Source: Oxalobacter formigenes
GTDB taxonomy: Bacteria > Pseudomonadota > Gammaproteobacteria > Burkholderiales > Burkholderiaceae_D
DNA length: 64,000 nt
Assembly (NCBI GenBank): GCA_023667225.1
Contig: JAMPAN010000003.1
Coordinates: 1-64,000, forward strand
Direction: 5' to 3'
Positions 10,124 through 20,298 of the stretch are shown piece by piece. Under the pieces are notes generated by a model. It was not told the origin of the DNA. It made no database searches and saw only the letters and a list, made by a program, of their open reading frames with translations. The first letter of the stretch is position 1. The number at the start of each line of letters is the position of its first letter. A program made the translations under genes and the position numbers.

Positions 10124-10539
10124 TGACTGATACAATTAATCCGGAACGGCGTAGTGAGATTATGTCTCATATTAAAAGCAAGGATACCAGCATTGAGATT
10201 ATGGTGCGGAAGTACTTGTTTGCACAAGGGTATCGATATCGTATTAATTATAAAAAACTTCCAGGTAAACCGGATGTTGTATTCACAAAAAAGAAAGTTG
10301 CAGTATTTATTCATGGGTGTTATTGGCATGGGCATGATTGTGGAAGCCGGTATGCTCATACTAGCCAATCAAATAAAGCATATTGGAGGCCTAAGATTCA
10401 ACGGACGCAACAACGGGATCAAGAGCATATTGCTCTACTTAAAGCAGATGGGTGGAAAGTAATTGTATTGTGGGAGTGTCAGCTAAAGACTAATTTTGAT
10501 ACTGCAATAAATTCCATTCTAAAAGAAATATATCCGTAG
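10123..10539 (+). CDS. vsr: Very short patch repair endonuclease (Vsr)
   Basis: It nicks next to T:G mismatches that arise when 5-methylcytosine deaminates, starting repair back to C:G. The 138-residue protein has the Vsr signature: NPERRSEIMSHIKSKDTSIE at the start, LPGKPDVVFTKKKVAVFIHG with the catalytic aspartate at about residue 50, and the zinc-site segment GCYWHGHDC. Its gene overlaps the nuclease stop by one base, so it belongs to the m5C R-M operon and presumably repairs damage at that system's own methylated sites. It is the last gene of the accessory island. Confidence 0.96.
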   Translation: MTDTINPERRSEIMSHIKSKDTSIEIMVRKYLFAQGYRYRINYKKLPGKPDVVFTKKKVAVFIHGCYWHGHDCGSRYAHTSQSNKAYWRPKIQRTQQRDQEHIALLKADGWKVIVLWECQLKTNFDTAINSILKEIYP

Positions 10540-10667
10540 TAATTAAATTCGATTATCTATTATTAGAACAAATGGGGTAATTGCATATTTACAAAAGTCA
10601 TGACGAAAGGGGCAAGAGGTGAGACAATGGTATCCTGGAATCTGACAAGCTGGGACGGAAGGTTATT

Positions 10668-11303
10668 TTGACATACGCTGTCCGGGAAATTTTCTATACT
10701 TTGCAAGGCGAGGGGGCGCGAAGCGGCCGCCCTGCTGTGTTTTGCCGGTTTTCGGGGTGCAATCTCTGGTCTGGCCGGGAGGCGGACAGGGCAGCGGCAG
10801 CCTGTTCTTTTTGTGATACGGCGTTTGTTGGCACTGACGGGGATTACGGGGGCAAATATCCGGAAAGTGCGCTTTTGGCTGCGCAAATTGCTTCGCTATG
10901 GCCTGATTCGGCTGTGCCAACGAAGTATGTGGTTTTTACCGGCGGCGAGCCGCTTTTGCAGCTGGATGCGCCTTTGATTGAGGCGATGCACGGGTATGGG
11001 TTTGAGGTGGCGATAGAGACAAATGGCACGCTGGCTGTTCCGGAGGGGGTTGACTGGATTTGCGTGAGTCCCAAGGCGGGGGTGCCGCTGGTGCAGGACT
11101 GGGGAAATGAATTGAAGGTGGTTGTGCCGCAAACGGGGCAAGATCTGGCAGACTATGAGCATTTGCAGTTTGACCATTTTTATCTTCAGCCGATGGACGG
11201 GCCCAAAGGGAAGGAAAATACGGCGTTTGTTGTGCAGACTTGCCTGGCGCGGCCGCAATGGAAGCTCAGCTTGCAGACGCATAAATATTTGCAGATTCCA
11301 TGA
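10668..11303 (+). CDS. queE: 7-carboxy-7-deazaguanine synthase
   Basis: A radical-SAM enzyme that rearranges carboxytetrahydropterin to 7-carboxy-7-deazaguanine on the way to preQ0 and queuosine. The 211-residue protein has the unusual cluster motif CX14CX2C at about residues 32-50 (ending CSFCDT) instead of CX3CX2C, which defines one QueE subgroup. FTGGEPLLQ near residue 87 is the glycine-rich SAM site. It uses a TTG start with GGAAGG upstream. It opens a compact run queE-queD-tadA-ldcA-nadA-nadC. No queC is found in this window and no preQ1 riboswitch is visible upstream. Confidence 0.94.
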   Translation: MTYAVREIFYTLQGEGARSGRPAVFCRFSGCNLWSGREADRAAAACSFCDTAFVGTDGDYGGKYPESALLAAQIASLWPDSAVPTKYVVFTGGEPLLQLDAPLIEAMHGYGFEVAIETNGTLAVPEGVDWICVSPKAGVPLVQDWGNELKVVVPQTGQDLADYEHLQFDHFYLQPMDGPKGKENTAFVVQTCLARPQWKLSLQTHKYLQIP

Positions 11304-12273
<970 letters not shown>

Positions 12274-12298
12274 CGGTTGTTTGCCGGGAGGGGATTTA

Positions 12299-13213
12299 AT
12301 GCAAGACAGTACGATTGGTATTGCTATTGTGGCTCCTGGCGGTTATGCGCCGGATGAGGCAGCGGTTGGCCGGGCTGTTTCCCTGTTGGAAAAGGAGCAT
12401 TGCCGGGTTTACAACTATTACTGCCATGCAGGGCGGTATCAGCGGTTTGGCGGTCATGACAGTGCCCGTGTGGAGCAGATTCATGCTGCTGCGCTGAATC
12501 CGGCGGTGGATGTTGTGATGGCGTTAAGGGGGGGATATGGCATGTCCCGCCTGTTGCCGCATCTTGATTTTGATATGTTGGCCCAAAGCGGCAAGCTGTT
12601 TGTCGGCCATAGTGATTTTACGGTTTTTCACCTGGGATTGCTGGCCAAGACCGGGGCGGTCAGTTTTGCCGGGCCGATGGCCTGTAATGATCTGACAAGG
12701 GATGATACGAGCAGCTTCACGTTAGGGCATTTCTGGGATTGCCTGAAAAGAGGGGAATGTGTGCTTTCCTGGGAGGAGGACAATCCGGAGCTGGATGTGA
12801 CAGGGATGCTCTGGGGGGGGAACCTGGCTATGGTGACTCATCTTCTTGGCAGCAGGTGGATGCCGGAAACAGAGGGCGGCATTTTGTTTGTTGAGGATGT
12901 GAATGAGCATCCCTACCGTGTGGAGCGTATGGTTTTACAGCTGTACTACAGCGGTATGCTGGCAAGGCAGCGGGCGTTGCTTTTCGGGAGTATTTCCGGC
13001 TATACCCTGACCGGGTATGACAATGGTTATGATTTTGATGCCATGGTTGATTGGCTGCGTGCCCATCTTCCTATTCCTGTGATTACCGGGCTGCCTTTCG
13101 GGCATATCCGTGACAAGGTAACGCTGCCGGTAGGGGCTGCGGCCAGGCTGGTTTCCGGCGGCAAAAAAGTCCAGCTTATTGTACGGGATTATCCGACGAT
13201 AGCGGGACGGTAA
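12299..13213 (+). CDS. ldcA: LD-carboxypeptidase (murein tetrapeptide carboxypeptidase, S66)
   Basis: It removes the terminal D-alanine from murein tetrapeptides in the cytoplasm during cell-wall recycling. The Ser nucleophile lies in the elbow [10 protein letters not shown] at about residue 103, preceded by [16 protein letters not shown], the family hallmark. The Glu-His pair of the catalytic triad should be in [14 protein letters not shown] (about 200) and LPFGHIRDK (about 268). The true start is the ATG at 12299 because a strong GGGAGGGGA lies just upstream; an in-frame TTG at 12281 would bury that site in coding sequence. It follows tadA by about 25 bases. Confidence 0.93.
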   Translation: MQDSTIGIAIVAPGGYAPDEAAVGRAVSLLEKEHCRVYNYYCHAGRYQRFGGHDSARVEQIHAAALNPAVDVVMALRGGYGMSRLLPHLDFDMLAQSGKLFVGHSDFTVFHLGLLAKTGAVSFAGPMACNDLTRDDTSSFTLGHFWDCLKRGECVLSWEEDNPELDVTGMLWGGNLAMVTHLLGSRWMPETEGGILFVEDVNEHPYRVERMVLQLYYSGMLARQRALLFGSISGYTLTGYDNGYDFDAMVDWLRAHLPIPVITGLPFGHIRDKVTLPVGAAARLVSGGKKVQLIVRDYPTIAGR

Positions 13214-13286
13214 AATCCGGGTTGGCAAACAGTTTTATAGCTGCCGGTTGATGCAAAGCGGGTGCGGATGGCCGATAATTACAGGT

Positions 13287-14447
13287 ATGGATGATTTTTT
13301 GCTGGATGATATGGCAACTCCCCAAAAAAACGAAAATATCAGGACGATTGAATACGATTTGCCCCAGGCAGAAAGCGGGGCGGTTAATCTTGCCTGTGCC
13401 TGGGCGCGCGTGCCTCCAGAGCCTTCTTTGGCAGAGCGTACTGCCATGAAAGTGCGGATTAAACAGTTGCTCCACGAGAAGAAGGCTGCGCTGGCAGCGC
13501 ATTATTATGTGGATTCGGATATTCAGGAGTTGGCGGAAGAAACGGGGGGATGTGTTGCGGATTCCCTTGAAATGGCACGTTTTGGGCGGGATCATCCTGC
13601 CAAAATGCTGATTGTAGCCGGTGTGCGTTTTATGGGGGAAACGGCCAAGATACTCAGTCCGGAAAAACGGGTTTTCATGCCGGATCCGGATGCCAATTGT
13701 TCGCTTGACCTGGGGTGTCCGGCCGAGGCGTTTTCCGCTTTTTGTGATGCGCATCCGGATCGGACGGTTGTGGTCTATGCCAATACCAGCGCTGCTGTGA
13801 AAGCGCGGGCAGACTGGATGGTAACGTCTTCTATTGGGCTGGAGATTGTGGCGCACTTGCATGCGCAGGGTAAAAAAATTATCTGGGCACCGGACAGAAA
13901 TCTTGGGAGTTATATCCATGAGCAGACTGGCGCGGATATGTTGCTCTGGCAGGGAACCTGTCTGGTGCATGATGAATTCAAAGGCGCCGAACTGGCGATG
14001 CTGAAAGAAAGCCATCCACAGGCCAAGGTGCTGGTCCATCCGGAATCGCCTGCTGCTGTTGTGGCACAGGCAGATGTGGCGGGATCGACTTCCCGCCTGA
14101 TTGCAGCGGCCAAGGAAATGGATGCGCCGGAATTTATTGTGGCGACTGACAAGGGGATTTTCCATAAGATGCGGCAGGCTGTGCCGGGAAAACGGTTGAT
14201 TGAAGCGCCTACGGCAGGACATGGCGCGACATGCAAGAGTTGTGCGCATTGCCCATGGATGGCGATGAATCATCTGGCTGCTTTGCTGGAAGTGCTTGAA
14301 ACGGAAAAGCATGAAATTCATGTGGATCCAGCCATTCGTGACAAGGCTGTTATTAGCATCGGACGGATGCTGGATTTTGCTGCAAGGATGAGGAAGGAAG
14401 GACAGCAGCCGGGGCGTTTCCCTGTTTCGGGAATGGGTCCGGCATGA
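13287..14447 (+). CDS. nadA: Quinolinate synthase
   Basis: It condenses iminoaspartate with dihydroxyacetone phosphate to quinolinate using a 4Fe-4S cluster. The three expected cluster cysteines sit in [20 protein letters not shown] and [10 protein letters not shown], and [12 protein letters not shown] marks the N-terminal domain. The N-terminal 40 or so residues are less conserved and the start is uncertain: ATG 13251, 13287 or 13311 are all in frame, none with a good ribosome-binding site; I use the middle one. The stop overlaps nadC (ATGA). The partner nadB lies about 22 kb away at 36520-38151. Confidence 0.94.
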   Translation: MDDFLLDDMATPQKNENIRTIEYDLPQAESGAVNLACAWARVPPEPSLAERTAMKVRIKQLLHEKKAALAAHYYVDSDIQELAEETGGCVADSLEMARFGRDHPAKMLIVAGVRFMGETAKILSPEKRVFMPDPDANCSLDLGCPAEAFSAFCDAHPDRTVVVYANTSAAVKARADWMVTSSIGLEIVAHLHAQGKKIIWAPDRNLGSYIHEQTGADMLLWQGTCLVHDEFKGAELAMLKESHPQAKVLVHPESPAAVVAQADVAGSTSRLIAAAKEMDAPEFIVATDKGIFHKMRQAVPGKRLIEAPTAGHGATCKSCAHCPWMAMNHLAALLEVLETEKHEIHVDPAIRDKAVISIGRMLDFAARMRKEGQQPGRFPVSGMGPA

Positions 14448-15349
14448 GCAGCAACCTGAAAAATCCGTATGCGCCTTTTGATGCTGCTTTGCAAGAGATT
14501 CTGGCTGCGGGTGTGAATGCTGCTTTGACAGAAGATGTGGGGGCCGGTGATTTGACTGCCACTCTGGTGCCGGACAACCTTGTTGTTGAGGCAAAGGTTG
14601 TGGTTCGTGAGGAGGCTGTTCTGTGCGGTGCGCCCTGGTTTGATGCTGTGATGGAAAAGGTGGATCGCCGCATACAGGTTCTGTGGCATTATGCGGAAGG
14701 AGACCTGATGCCGCCTTATGCCGAGGTGTGTTTTGTGCGTGCGCCGGTTCGATCTCTGCTGACGGCAGAACGTACGGCGCTGAATTTTTTGCAATTGCTT
14801 TCCGGTGTGGCAACCTTAACGAGGGAATATACCCGGCTTATTTCCGGGACACGGGCGCGGATTTACGATACGCGCAAGACACTGCCGGGCTTGAGACTGG
14901 CGCAAAAATATGCGGTGCGGGTCGGCGGCGGCGAAAACCAGCGCATGGGGTTGTATGACGCGGTTTTGATCAAGGAAAACCATATTGCGGCGGCTGGCGG
15001 GGTCGGCAGGGCTATGGAAGCGGCCAGGGCGGTAAGCGCGCAAGCGCCGGTTCAGATTGAAGTGGAAAGCCTTGAGCAGCTTGAAGAGGCGTTGACGGTT
15101 GGAGCACGGCTGATTCTTCTGGACAATTTCAGTGTTGAGATGATGAAAAAGGCTGTGCAGCGTGTTGCACGGCGAAGTACCCCTGTCGAAAAAGAGGGGG
15201 AGAAAGCAGTGCTTGAGGCGTCAGGCGGTATCAATGCCGCCAATGTGCGTATGGTGGCGGAAACAGGTGTGGAACGTATTTCTGTAGGTGAGCTGACCAA
15301 GCATATCCGTGCAACGGATTATTCCATGCGCATTGTCGGGGAAATATAG
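14444..15349 (+). CDS. nadC: Nicotinate-nucleotide pyrophosphorylase (carboxylating)
   Basis: Quinolinate phosphoribosyltransferase converts quinolinate and PRPP to nicotinate mononucleotide. The 301-residue protein has [12 protein letters not shown] near residue 27, [16 protein letters not shown] near residue 109, [20 protein letters not shown] near residue 144, and [19 protein letters not shown] near the end, all family signatures. It overlaps nadA by four bases, so the pair is translationally coupled. A short insertion-like charged stretch (about residue 246, [11 protein letters not shown]) precedes the last block. It is the last gene of the run that starts at queE. Confidence 0.96.
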   Translation: MSSNLKNPYAPFDAALQEILAAGVNAALTEDVGAGDLTATLVPDNLVVEAKVVVREEAVLCGAPWFDAVMEKVDRRIQVLWHYAEGDLMPPYAEVCFVRAPVRSLLTAERTALNFLQLLSGVATLTREYTRLISGTRARIYDTRKTLPGLRLAQKYAVRVGGGENQRMGLYDAVLIKENHIAAAGGVGRAMEAARAVSAQAPVQIEVESLEQLEEALTVGARLILLDNFSVEMMKKAVQRVARRSTPVEKEGEKAVLEASGGINAANVRMVAETGVERISVGELTKHIRATDYSMRIVGEI

Positions 15350-15777
15350 TTTTTAGGACTCAGGTATTACTGATTTTCCGGTTTGTGTCTTCTGTTGGTC
15401 TGGCAAGGCGCGGTATCGTTTTTGACGGGAAAATGGGACGAGCGGCAAGCAAGCGGGCCTGGACAGTGAAAACAGGAAACAATAGCGATAACCGTATTGC
15501 CAGTATTGCACTGTTTCTTAGAAAGAATAAAAGATTGTCCCATCAGCATATGGCTGGCTGTTTTGTCATGGACAGTTCCCTGAAACAGCTGGTTATGTAT
15601 CTTTACCTTCATGCTATGCGGGCTATGACAGAGCTTCTTTCACCTGTTTTCCGGCAGCATTCATGAATTCGAGTGGATGCAAGTATCCTGAGCAGGATCA
15701 TATTGGAGAATGAGAATATCTTGCAAGACTTCTGAAGATCTTTCTTTATGATGATTTCTGGTAAAACGGGAGTGAAA
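15350..15777. other. Intergenic region without a convincing gene
   Basis: About 430 bases between nadC and the AraC-type regulator. A 93-codon frame from a GTG at 15385 is open, but it has no ribosome-binding site and no recognisable motif, so I do not call it. No clear terminator hairpin follows nadC. The region likely holds the promoter of the regulator. Confidence 0.5.
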
Positions 15778-16605
15778 ATGAAGAAAGAAAGCAGAGCGGT
15801 TATTTACGATGCGTTATTGCGGATTGAGGCATGTTATTTTGAAGGAGTGATGCAGGCGTTTCCCAATCATTTCTATGAATATTATGTGATAGGTCTTGTG
15901 GAGGAGGGAGGACGTTGCCTGTCTTGTACGGGAAAGCGTTATACGATTAGACGGGGAAGTATTGTTTTATTTAATCCAGGTGATAATCATGCCTGTGTGC
16001 AAACTGATGAAGGCGCGTTAAGTTATCGCGCTTTTCATATCAGCAGGGAAGTGATGCTTGATTTTGCTGAAGAAGTGAGCGGTAAACGGAAATTACCAGT
16101 TTTTTCAAATAATGTCATTTATGATGATGAGGTAGTAGTTTGCCGTTTTCGCCTGTTGCACAAAACGATAATGCAGTGTAACAGTAAGGCTGGAAGAGAA
16201 AATTTTTTGGCCTTGTTATCCATCCTGATCCTGAATTATAGCCGGACTGCCGAGGCAGATATGCCAGCTTGCAGAGCAGAAATTGAAAAAGCTTGTGGTT
16301 TTATAAAACAGCATTTTGCAGAACGCATTTATTTGCGTCAACTTTGCCATCATGTTCAATTAAGCCAGTCAACATTGCTTCGGGTATTTGTTAAGTCAAA
16401 AAAAATGACACCGTACCAATATTTGGAAACAATTCGCATCAATGAAGCAAGAAGATTGTTGGCAAATGGAGTGCCCCTGTCTGATGCAGCAATAAGAACA
16501 GGCTTTTCAGACCAGAGTCATTTTACCAATTATTTTACCCGCTTTATCGGGTTTACTCCCGGAGTGTACCGGAAAATTTTTGTCAGAAAGAAGGGACGCA
16601 GATAA
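15778..16605 (+). CDS. AraC-family transcriptional regulator
   Basis: A 275-residue regulator with an N-terminal cupin-like sensing domain (residues 10-90, with SIVLFNPGDNHACVQ) and a C-terminal double helix-turn-helix from about residue 175 (LRQLCHHVQLSQSTLLRVF, then the second helix unit with GFSDQSHFTNYFTRFIG and the usual FGFTPGVYRK-like ending). It starts at ATG 15778, which has GGGAGTGA upstream; the ATG 30 bases earlier lacks one. The EamA transporter starts two bases after its stop, so it probably controls that exporter. The effector cannot be read from sequence. Confidence 0.92.
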   Translation: MKKESRAVIYDALLRIEACYFEGVMQAFPNHFYEYYVIGLVEEGGRCLSCTGKRYTIRRGSIVLFNPGDNHACVQTDEGALSYRAFHISREVMLDFAEEVSGKRKLPVFSNNVIYDDEVVVCRFRLLHKTIMQCNSKAGRENFLALLSILILNYSRTAEADMPACRAEIEKACGFIKQHFAERIYLRQLCHHVQLSQSTLLRVFVKSKKMTPYQYLETIRINEARRLLANGVPLSDAAIRTGFSDQSHFTNYFTRFIGFTPGVYRKIFVRKKGRR

Positions 16606-16606
16606 A

Positions 16607-17500
16607 ATGCCGGAGGAAAGATGCGCAGGACATCTGGCAGCTTTATTCACCATCTTTATATGGGGAACGACTTTTATTTCTACAAAAATCCTGCTTATCT
16701 GTTTTCAGCCTGTGGAAATCCTGTTTATCCGTTTTATTATGGGTTATCTGGTTTTGCTTGCAATATATCCACGTCGCTTGGAAAAAATAAGCCGGAAACA
16801 GGAATTAACCTTTGTTGCCGCAGGATTTTGCGGGATATGCCTCTATTATTTGCTGGAAAATATTGCCTTGACTTATACAAGGGCTTCCAATGTTGGTGTA
16901 ATTATGTCAGCAGCCCCGTTCATTACTGCAATATTGGCTCATTTCTTTATGAAGCCAGAAGAAAAATTGCACATCAGTTTTTTTATTGGTTTTGTCGTTG
17001 CTATGTCCGGGATTATGTTAATCAGCTTTAATGGTGCACCGTTAAGCCTGAATCCTGTCGGGGATATACTGGCATTTTTAGCTGCTTTTGTGTGGGCTTG
17101 CTATTCTCTCCTGACAAGAAAGATAGGCAGTTTTGGAGTTCCTGTTATCCTTGCAACACGCAGAACATTTTTTTATGGTATTTTATTTATGATGCCAGCC
17201 TTATTCCTGTCTGATTTTCAACTGGATATATCGCGTTTTGCCAATACGGCAAATTTGCTTAATATGTTGTACCTGGGAATTGGCGCATCTGCCATCTGCT
17301 TTGTAACATGGAATCATGCTGTGAAAATACTGGGGGTTGTCAAGACAAGTATTTACATATATATGACTCCTGTAATAACCGTTATAACGTCCCTTTTGTT
17401 TCTGAACGAAACTGTTAACGTGTTTTCCATGACAGGGACAATGCTGGCTGTTATTGGATTATTTCTTTCGGGATACAACCGGCTGGACAAGAAAAAGTAA
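16607..17500 (+). CDS. EamA/DMT-family inner-membrane transporter
   Basis: A 297-residue protein with ten predicted hydrophobic segments arranged as two EamA repeats; the first begins FTIFIWGTTFISTKILL and the second near GDILAFLAAFVWACYSLLTR. Such drug/metabolite transporters export amino acids, metabolites or toxic compounds, or take up small solutes. The start at ATG 16607 is preceded by GGGACG and lies just after the regulator stop. Co-transcription with the AraC gene suggests an inducible exporter. Substrate is unknown. Confidence 0.92.
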   Translation: MPEERCAGHLAALFTIFIWGTTFISTKILLICFQPVEILFIRFIMGYLVLLAIYPRRLEKISRKQELTFVAAGFCGICLYYLLENIALTYTRASNVGVIMSAAPFITAILAHFFMKPEEKLHISFFIGFVVAMSGIMLISFNGAPLSLNPVGDILAFLAAFVWACYSLLTRKIGSFGVPVILATRRTFFYGILFMMPALFLSDFQLDISRFANTANLLNMLYLGIGASAICFVTWNHAVKILGVVKTSIYIYMTPVITVITSLLFLNETVNVFSMTGTMLAVIGLFLSGYNRLDKKK

Positions 17501-17925
17501 ACGAACCGGATATTGTGCCGTAAAGATAATGTTTCCAGCTGCGAAATGAAGATATGCCAGGATAAGGTAATGACGCAATTTTTGGTATGCTGTCTTTTTT
17601 GGTATGCAGAGAAACACTTGTCAAACAGGGCGTCACTATTATCCGGCCTCATTTATCTTATCGAATATAATAGTAGACTGTTTTATGCAATAAGGAATGT
17701 CTTGTAGCGAATGACAAAATTGACTGGCTGCATTATGACTTATACAGCGGTTGCAACAAGAATGATATTCAAAAGGGAATAATGGAAAAGCCCGGCGGGC
17801 AAGAATAAAAATCTGTTATTCTTTCGCAGGCAAGACAGAACTGAACGGCATAGTCTGATTTATTCAGCTTTCAGCAGGACAGGAGTGGCGAAAAATTTAT
17901 ATTTCTTTTGCTTTTTTTGTTTTAC
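17501..17925. other. AT-rich intergenic region
   Basis: About 425 bases after the transporter. All frames are short and none resembles a known protein. GCCCGGCGGGC near 17790 is a perfect palindrome, but it has no loop and no T-run, so it is not a credible terminator. An AGGAG near 17880 is too far from the next gene's start to serve it. Confidence 0.45.
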
Positions 17926-18660
17926 ATGAAATTAATTTATCAAACAGTTTTTTTCCTGGTTTTATTCCTCTCAGGTTTATCATTTGTCTGTGCAGGAACA
18001 ATTGGCACTGTTTCTCTGAAGAAATCTTATACTGCAGCAGAGCTGGATCAGATGTTGGCACCAGTTGCATTGTATCCAGACAGGCTGCTTGCCGAGGTGC
18101 TGGAAGCGTCACGCTTTCCGGGAGAGGTAGGAGAAGCTTCCAGGTGGCGTTGCCATCGTCCCGATATGGCAGGGAAAGAGGCTCTCAGGGCTGCCAAGGG
18201 TAAGCCCTGGAAGGAAAGCATTAAAACACTTCTGTTTTTTCCGGGTGTGCTGGCTGCCATGTCAGCCCGTATGGAATGGACAGCAAAGATGGGCAGGGCT
18301 TTTGATGCGCAACAAAAGGATGTGCTGGATCGCATACAGTATTTGCACCGCAAGGCCAAGGCAACAGGCAACCTGAAGCCGGATGAGCGTATAACAATTA
18401 CTATAGCAGGCGGCGATATTGCGATTGAACCGGTTTCCCAAGAGAGGGTTTATGTTCCCTGTTATTATCCTTCTGTTGTTTATGGTTCGTGGCAGCCGCC
18501 GATTGATGAGCCACATTGGCAGTTGCCGCGGTGCGGGGATACAAGATATCTTGCTGGTTGCAACAGCTGGGGAGAGGCTGTCCGGTTTCATTACAGCCGT
18601 TTCCATGGCAGAATTGACTGGCTGAATCGTCGTGTAAACTCACGGGTTACCCATCGTTGA
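17926..18660 (+). CDS. DUF3300 domain protein, short C-terminus
   Basis: A 244-residue exported protein of the DUF3300 family. It has a signal peptide (FFLVLFLSGLSFVCAG), then the family core: LDQMLAPVALYPDRLLAEVL near residue 42, the FPGVLAAMSARMEWTAKMG block near residue 108, and FDAQQKDVLDRIQYLHRKA after it, then VYVPCYYPSVVYGSW near residue 180. In typical members a long glycine- and asparagine-rich tail follows. Here only about 45 residues remain, ending RRVNSRVTHR, so the tail is shortened. I chose the ATG at 17926 because it starts the signal peptide; no strong ribosome-binding site is present. Function of the family is unknown. Confidence 0.8.
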   Translation: MKLIYQTVFFLVLFLSGLSFVCAGTIGTVSLKKSYTAAELDQMLAPVALYPDRLLAEVLEASRFPGEVGEASRWRCHRPDMAGKEALRAAKGKPWKESIKTLLFFPGVLAAMSARMEWTAKMGRAFDAQQKDVLDRIQYLHRKAKATGNLKPDERITITIAGGDIAIEPVSQERVYVPCYYPSVVYGSWQPPIDEPHWQLPRCGDTRYLAGCNSWGEAVRFHYSRFHGRIDWLNRRVNSRVTHR

Positions 18661-18832
18661 GTTTTAACGGTTTTCCGGCTGCGGTTTATCAGAATTGTTT
18701 TTTTTTATGTCGTATGCAGGCTGTAAAATTAAATAAATATTGTCAAAGAGAAGCTTATGTGACTTGCCAAAAGCATTTGACTTGCATGATGCAGCTGCGA
18801 ATATTATTCATGCCGCATTATGCGGAAAGGAA

Positions 18833-19125
18833 CTATGCTGCCGTGTAGATTCCAACATCAGGGTTAGTCTGCCAAAGTGGTTTGAGTCCGATAAAAACAT
18901 CATTCCGAAACATGGGGCTTAAGAGGTATGCCTGGGCATGTTCCATACTGTCAACGTTGTGCAGGACTTGCACATCATCGTCACGAATCAATAGTGATTT
19001 GTTAACGTTCCCTCAATTGTATCAAGGAACAGCTGGCGGTAATTGTTGTAAATTTTTGCTGCTGCAGGACGATTTGCATTATCAATTTGCATGGTGACTT
19101 CAAGATAGGCGTTTACTTGTTTCAT
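18833..19125 (-). pseudogene. Frameshifted small monooxygenase-like protein
   Basis: From an ATG at 19125 (GAAGAG upstream) the minus strand reads MKQVNAYLEVTMQIDNANRP and continues to a stop at 18988-18990. One base later in frame it continues as SLLIRDDDVQVLHNVDSMEH and on to GLKPLWQTNPDVGIYTAA and a TAG at 18833-18835. The whole interval is 293 bases, one short of 98 codons, so a single deletion near 18996-19003 explains the break. The pattern (short, paired beta-alpha units, VQVLHNVDSMEHAQAYL) resembles dimeric alpha/beta-barrel antibiotic-biosynthesis-type monooxygenases. That family call is tentative. It may be a real pseudogene or an assembly error. Confidence 0.7.
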
Positions 19126-19296
19126 ATTGTTAATCTCTTCAATCTTTTTAAGGCTTGCCATTCAGCCTGATTTAATTATAGTGACAGAAATTTTTAGAAG
19201 GAAGATATTAACTAATTTATTACTTGCTTTTAAATGTAATAGTTATTGTTGCTTCATGAAATGATGGTATGATAAGATAAGCAGAATGGAGCTGTT

Positions 19297-19633
19297 ATGT
19301 ATAAACCAAAAAAGGATATCCGGTGTTCGTTGGAATATGGGCCTGGGATATTTGGAGGAGAGTGGAAGTCAAGAATAATATGCGTACTTTCCGAAAAGAA
19401 AACATTAAGTAATGGCACTTTGCGCAAAGAAATGATAAACATTTCAAATGCAGTAGCCATGTTAAAGGAATTAATGCAGGACGAAATTGTCACGAGAACT
19501 CAGTATGAGGAAATACCGTCCGGGGTGGATATTCATTAACAAAAAAGGTCTTTTTATTGTTCCTGTTTTGCAAGGTATCTGCAAATGATCTGGTGTTTAT
19601 CATAAAGAAGATAACGAAAATGCTTTAATGTAA
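19297..19633 (+). pseudogene. Decayed HxlR-family regulator
   Basis: An ORF of 80 codons from ATG 19297 (GGAG upstream) carries the HxlR winged-helix start: LEYGPGIFGGEWKSRIICVL, then LKELMQDEIVTRTQYEEIP, ending abruptly at a TAA at 19537. Reading on in other frames restores the expected C-terminus: SLTKK, then KKGLFIVPVLQGICK, a TGA at 19586 where HxlR proteins have Trp, then SGVYHKEDNENALM to a stop at 19631. Two one-base deletions plus a nonsense change explain this. It is divergent from the broken monooxygenase-like gene, the usual arrangement for an HxlR regulator and its target. Confidence 0.75.
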
Positions 19634-19866
19634 TGCCAGAAATGCGATTATATAAAAGGATAGACTGTATTTAATGGCATGTATTTGTTGTGCGGTAATA
19701 TTTAAACTGGTAAGGATGTCTGGAACGGAAGAGGGTAATCGGATTTATTACGGAAATTGTTCTGTTATGCTTTTTCTCATGTCGTTAATATCTGTTTTTC
19801 AAGGGCGACAGTTAATGCTGCTTGTTATTTGCTGTATGTTTGATGTTTTAGGTATTGGAGCTTGTG

Positions 19867-20298
19867 ATGTCTGTTTGTATTCAGACCAAGGATTTTGATG
19901 TTTCCAGTGAACTGGCTGCCTTGCGTGCAGGCAATACGCGTATTGGCGCGGTGGTCAGTTTTGTTGGGACTGTGCGGGATGGAAACGGCGGAGAGACGGT
20001 TTTCGGAATGGAGCTGGAGCATTATCCCGGCATGACGGAGCAATCTTTGACGGAAATCGAGCTGGAGGCTGCAAGGCGCTGGCCGTTGATAGCAACACGG
20101 ATTGTGCATCGTGTTGGTTCGTTGCTGCCTGGCGGGCAGATTGTGCTGGTGGCTGCGGCAGCCGAACATCGTGCTGCGGCGTTTGAGGCCTGTTCGTTTA
20201 TGATGGATTGCTTAAAAGGCAGTGTGCCTTTATGGAAGAAGGAAATATTGCCATCCGGCGCGCGTTGGGTTGAAGGGAAAAGAGGGGAAAACGTATGA
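19867..20298 (+). CDS. moaE: Molybdopterin synthase catalytic subunit
   Basis: The large subunit of molybdopterin synthase; with MoaD it inserts two sulfurs into cyclic pyranopterin monophosphate to make molybdopterin. The 143-residue protein has [12 protein letters not shown] near residue 31, [11 protein letters not shown] near residue 48, [22 protein letters not shown] near residue 80, and the catalytic lysines in [11 protein letters not shown] near residue 116. The start at ATG 19867 has TTGGAG upstream; a start 12 bases earlier is also open. The stop overlaps crcB (ATGA). moaD is not in the window. Confidence 0.95.
   Translation: MSVCIQTKDFDVSSELAALRAGNTRIGAVVSFVGTVRDGNGGETVFGMELEHYPGMTEQSLTEIELEAARRWPLIATRIVHRVGSLLPGGQIVLVAAAAEHRAAAFEACSFMMDCLKGSVPLWKKEILPSGARWVEGKRGENV

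Noticed and set aside
10540-10667. preQ1 riboswitch before queE
   Set aside because: No C-rich loop with a downstream A-rich tail of the preQ1-I type could be matched.
13176-14813. 545-codon open frame on the minus strand
   Set aside because: It lies antisense to nadA and the start of nadC, both clearly real. Its product is His/Arg/Pro-rich with no domain, typical of an antisense shadow of GC-biased codons.
15385-15666. 93-codon plus-strand frame after nadC
   Set aside because: It starts at GTG with no ribosome-binding site and has no known motif; kept only as a note on the intergenic region.
17786-17800. GCCCGGCGGGC palindrome as a possible terminator
   Set aside because: It has no loop and no T-run after it.
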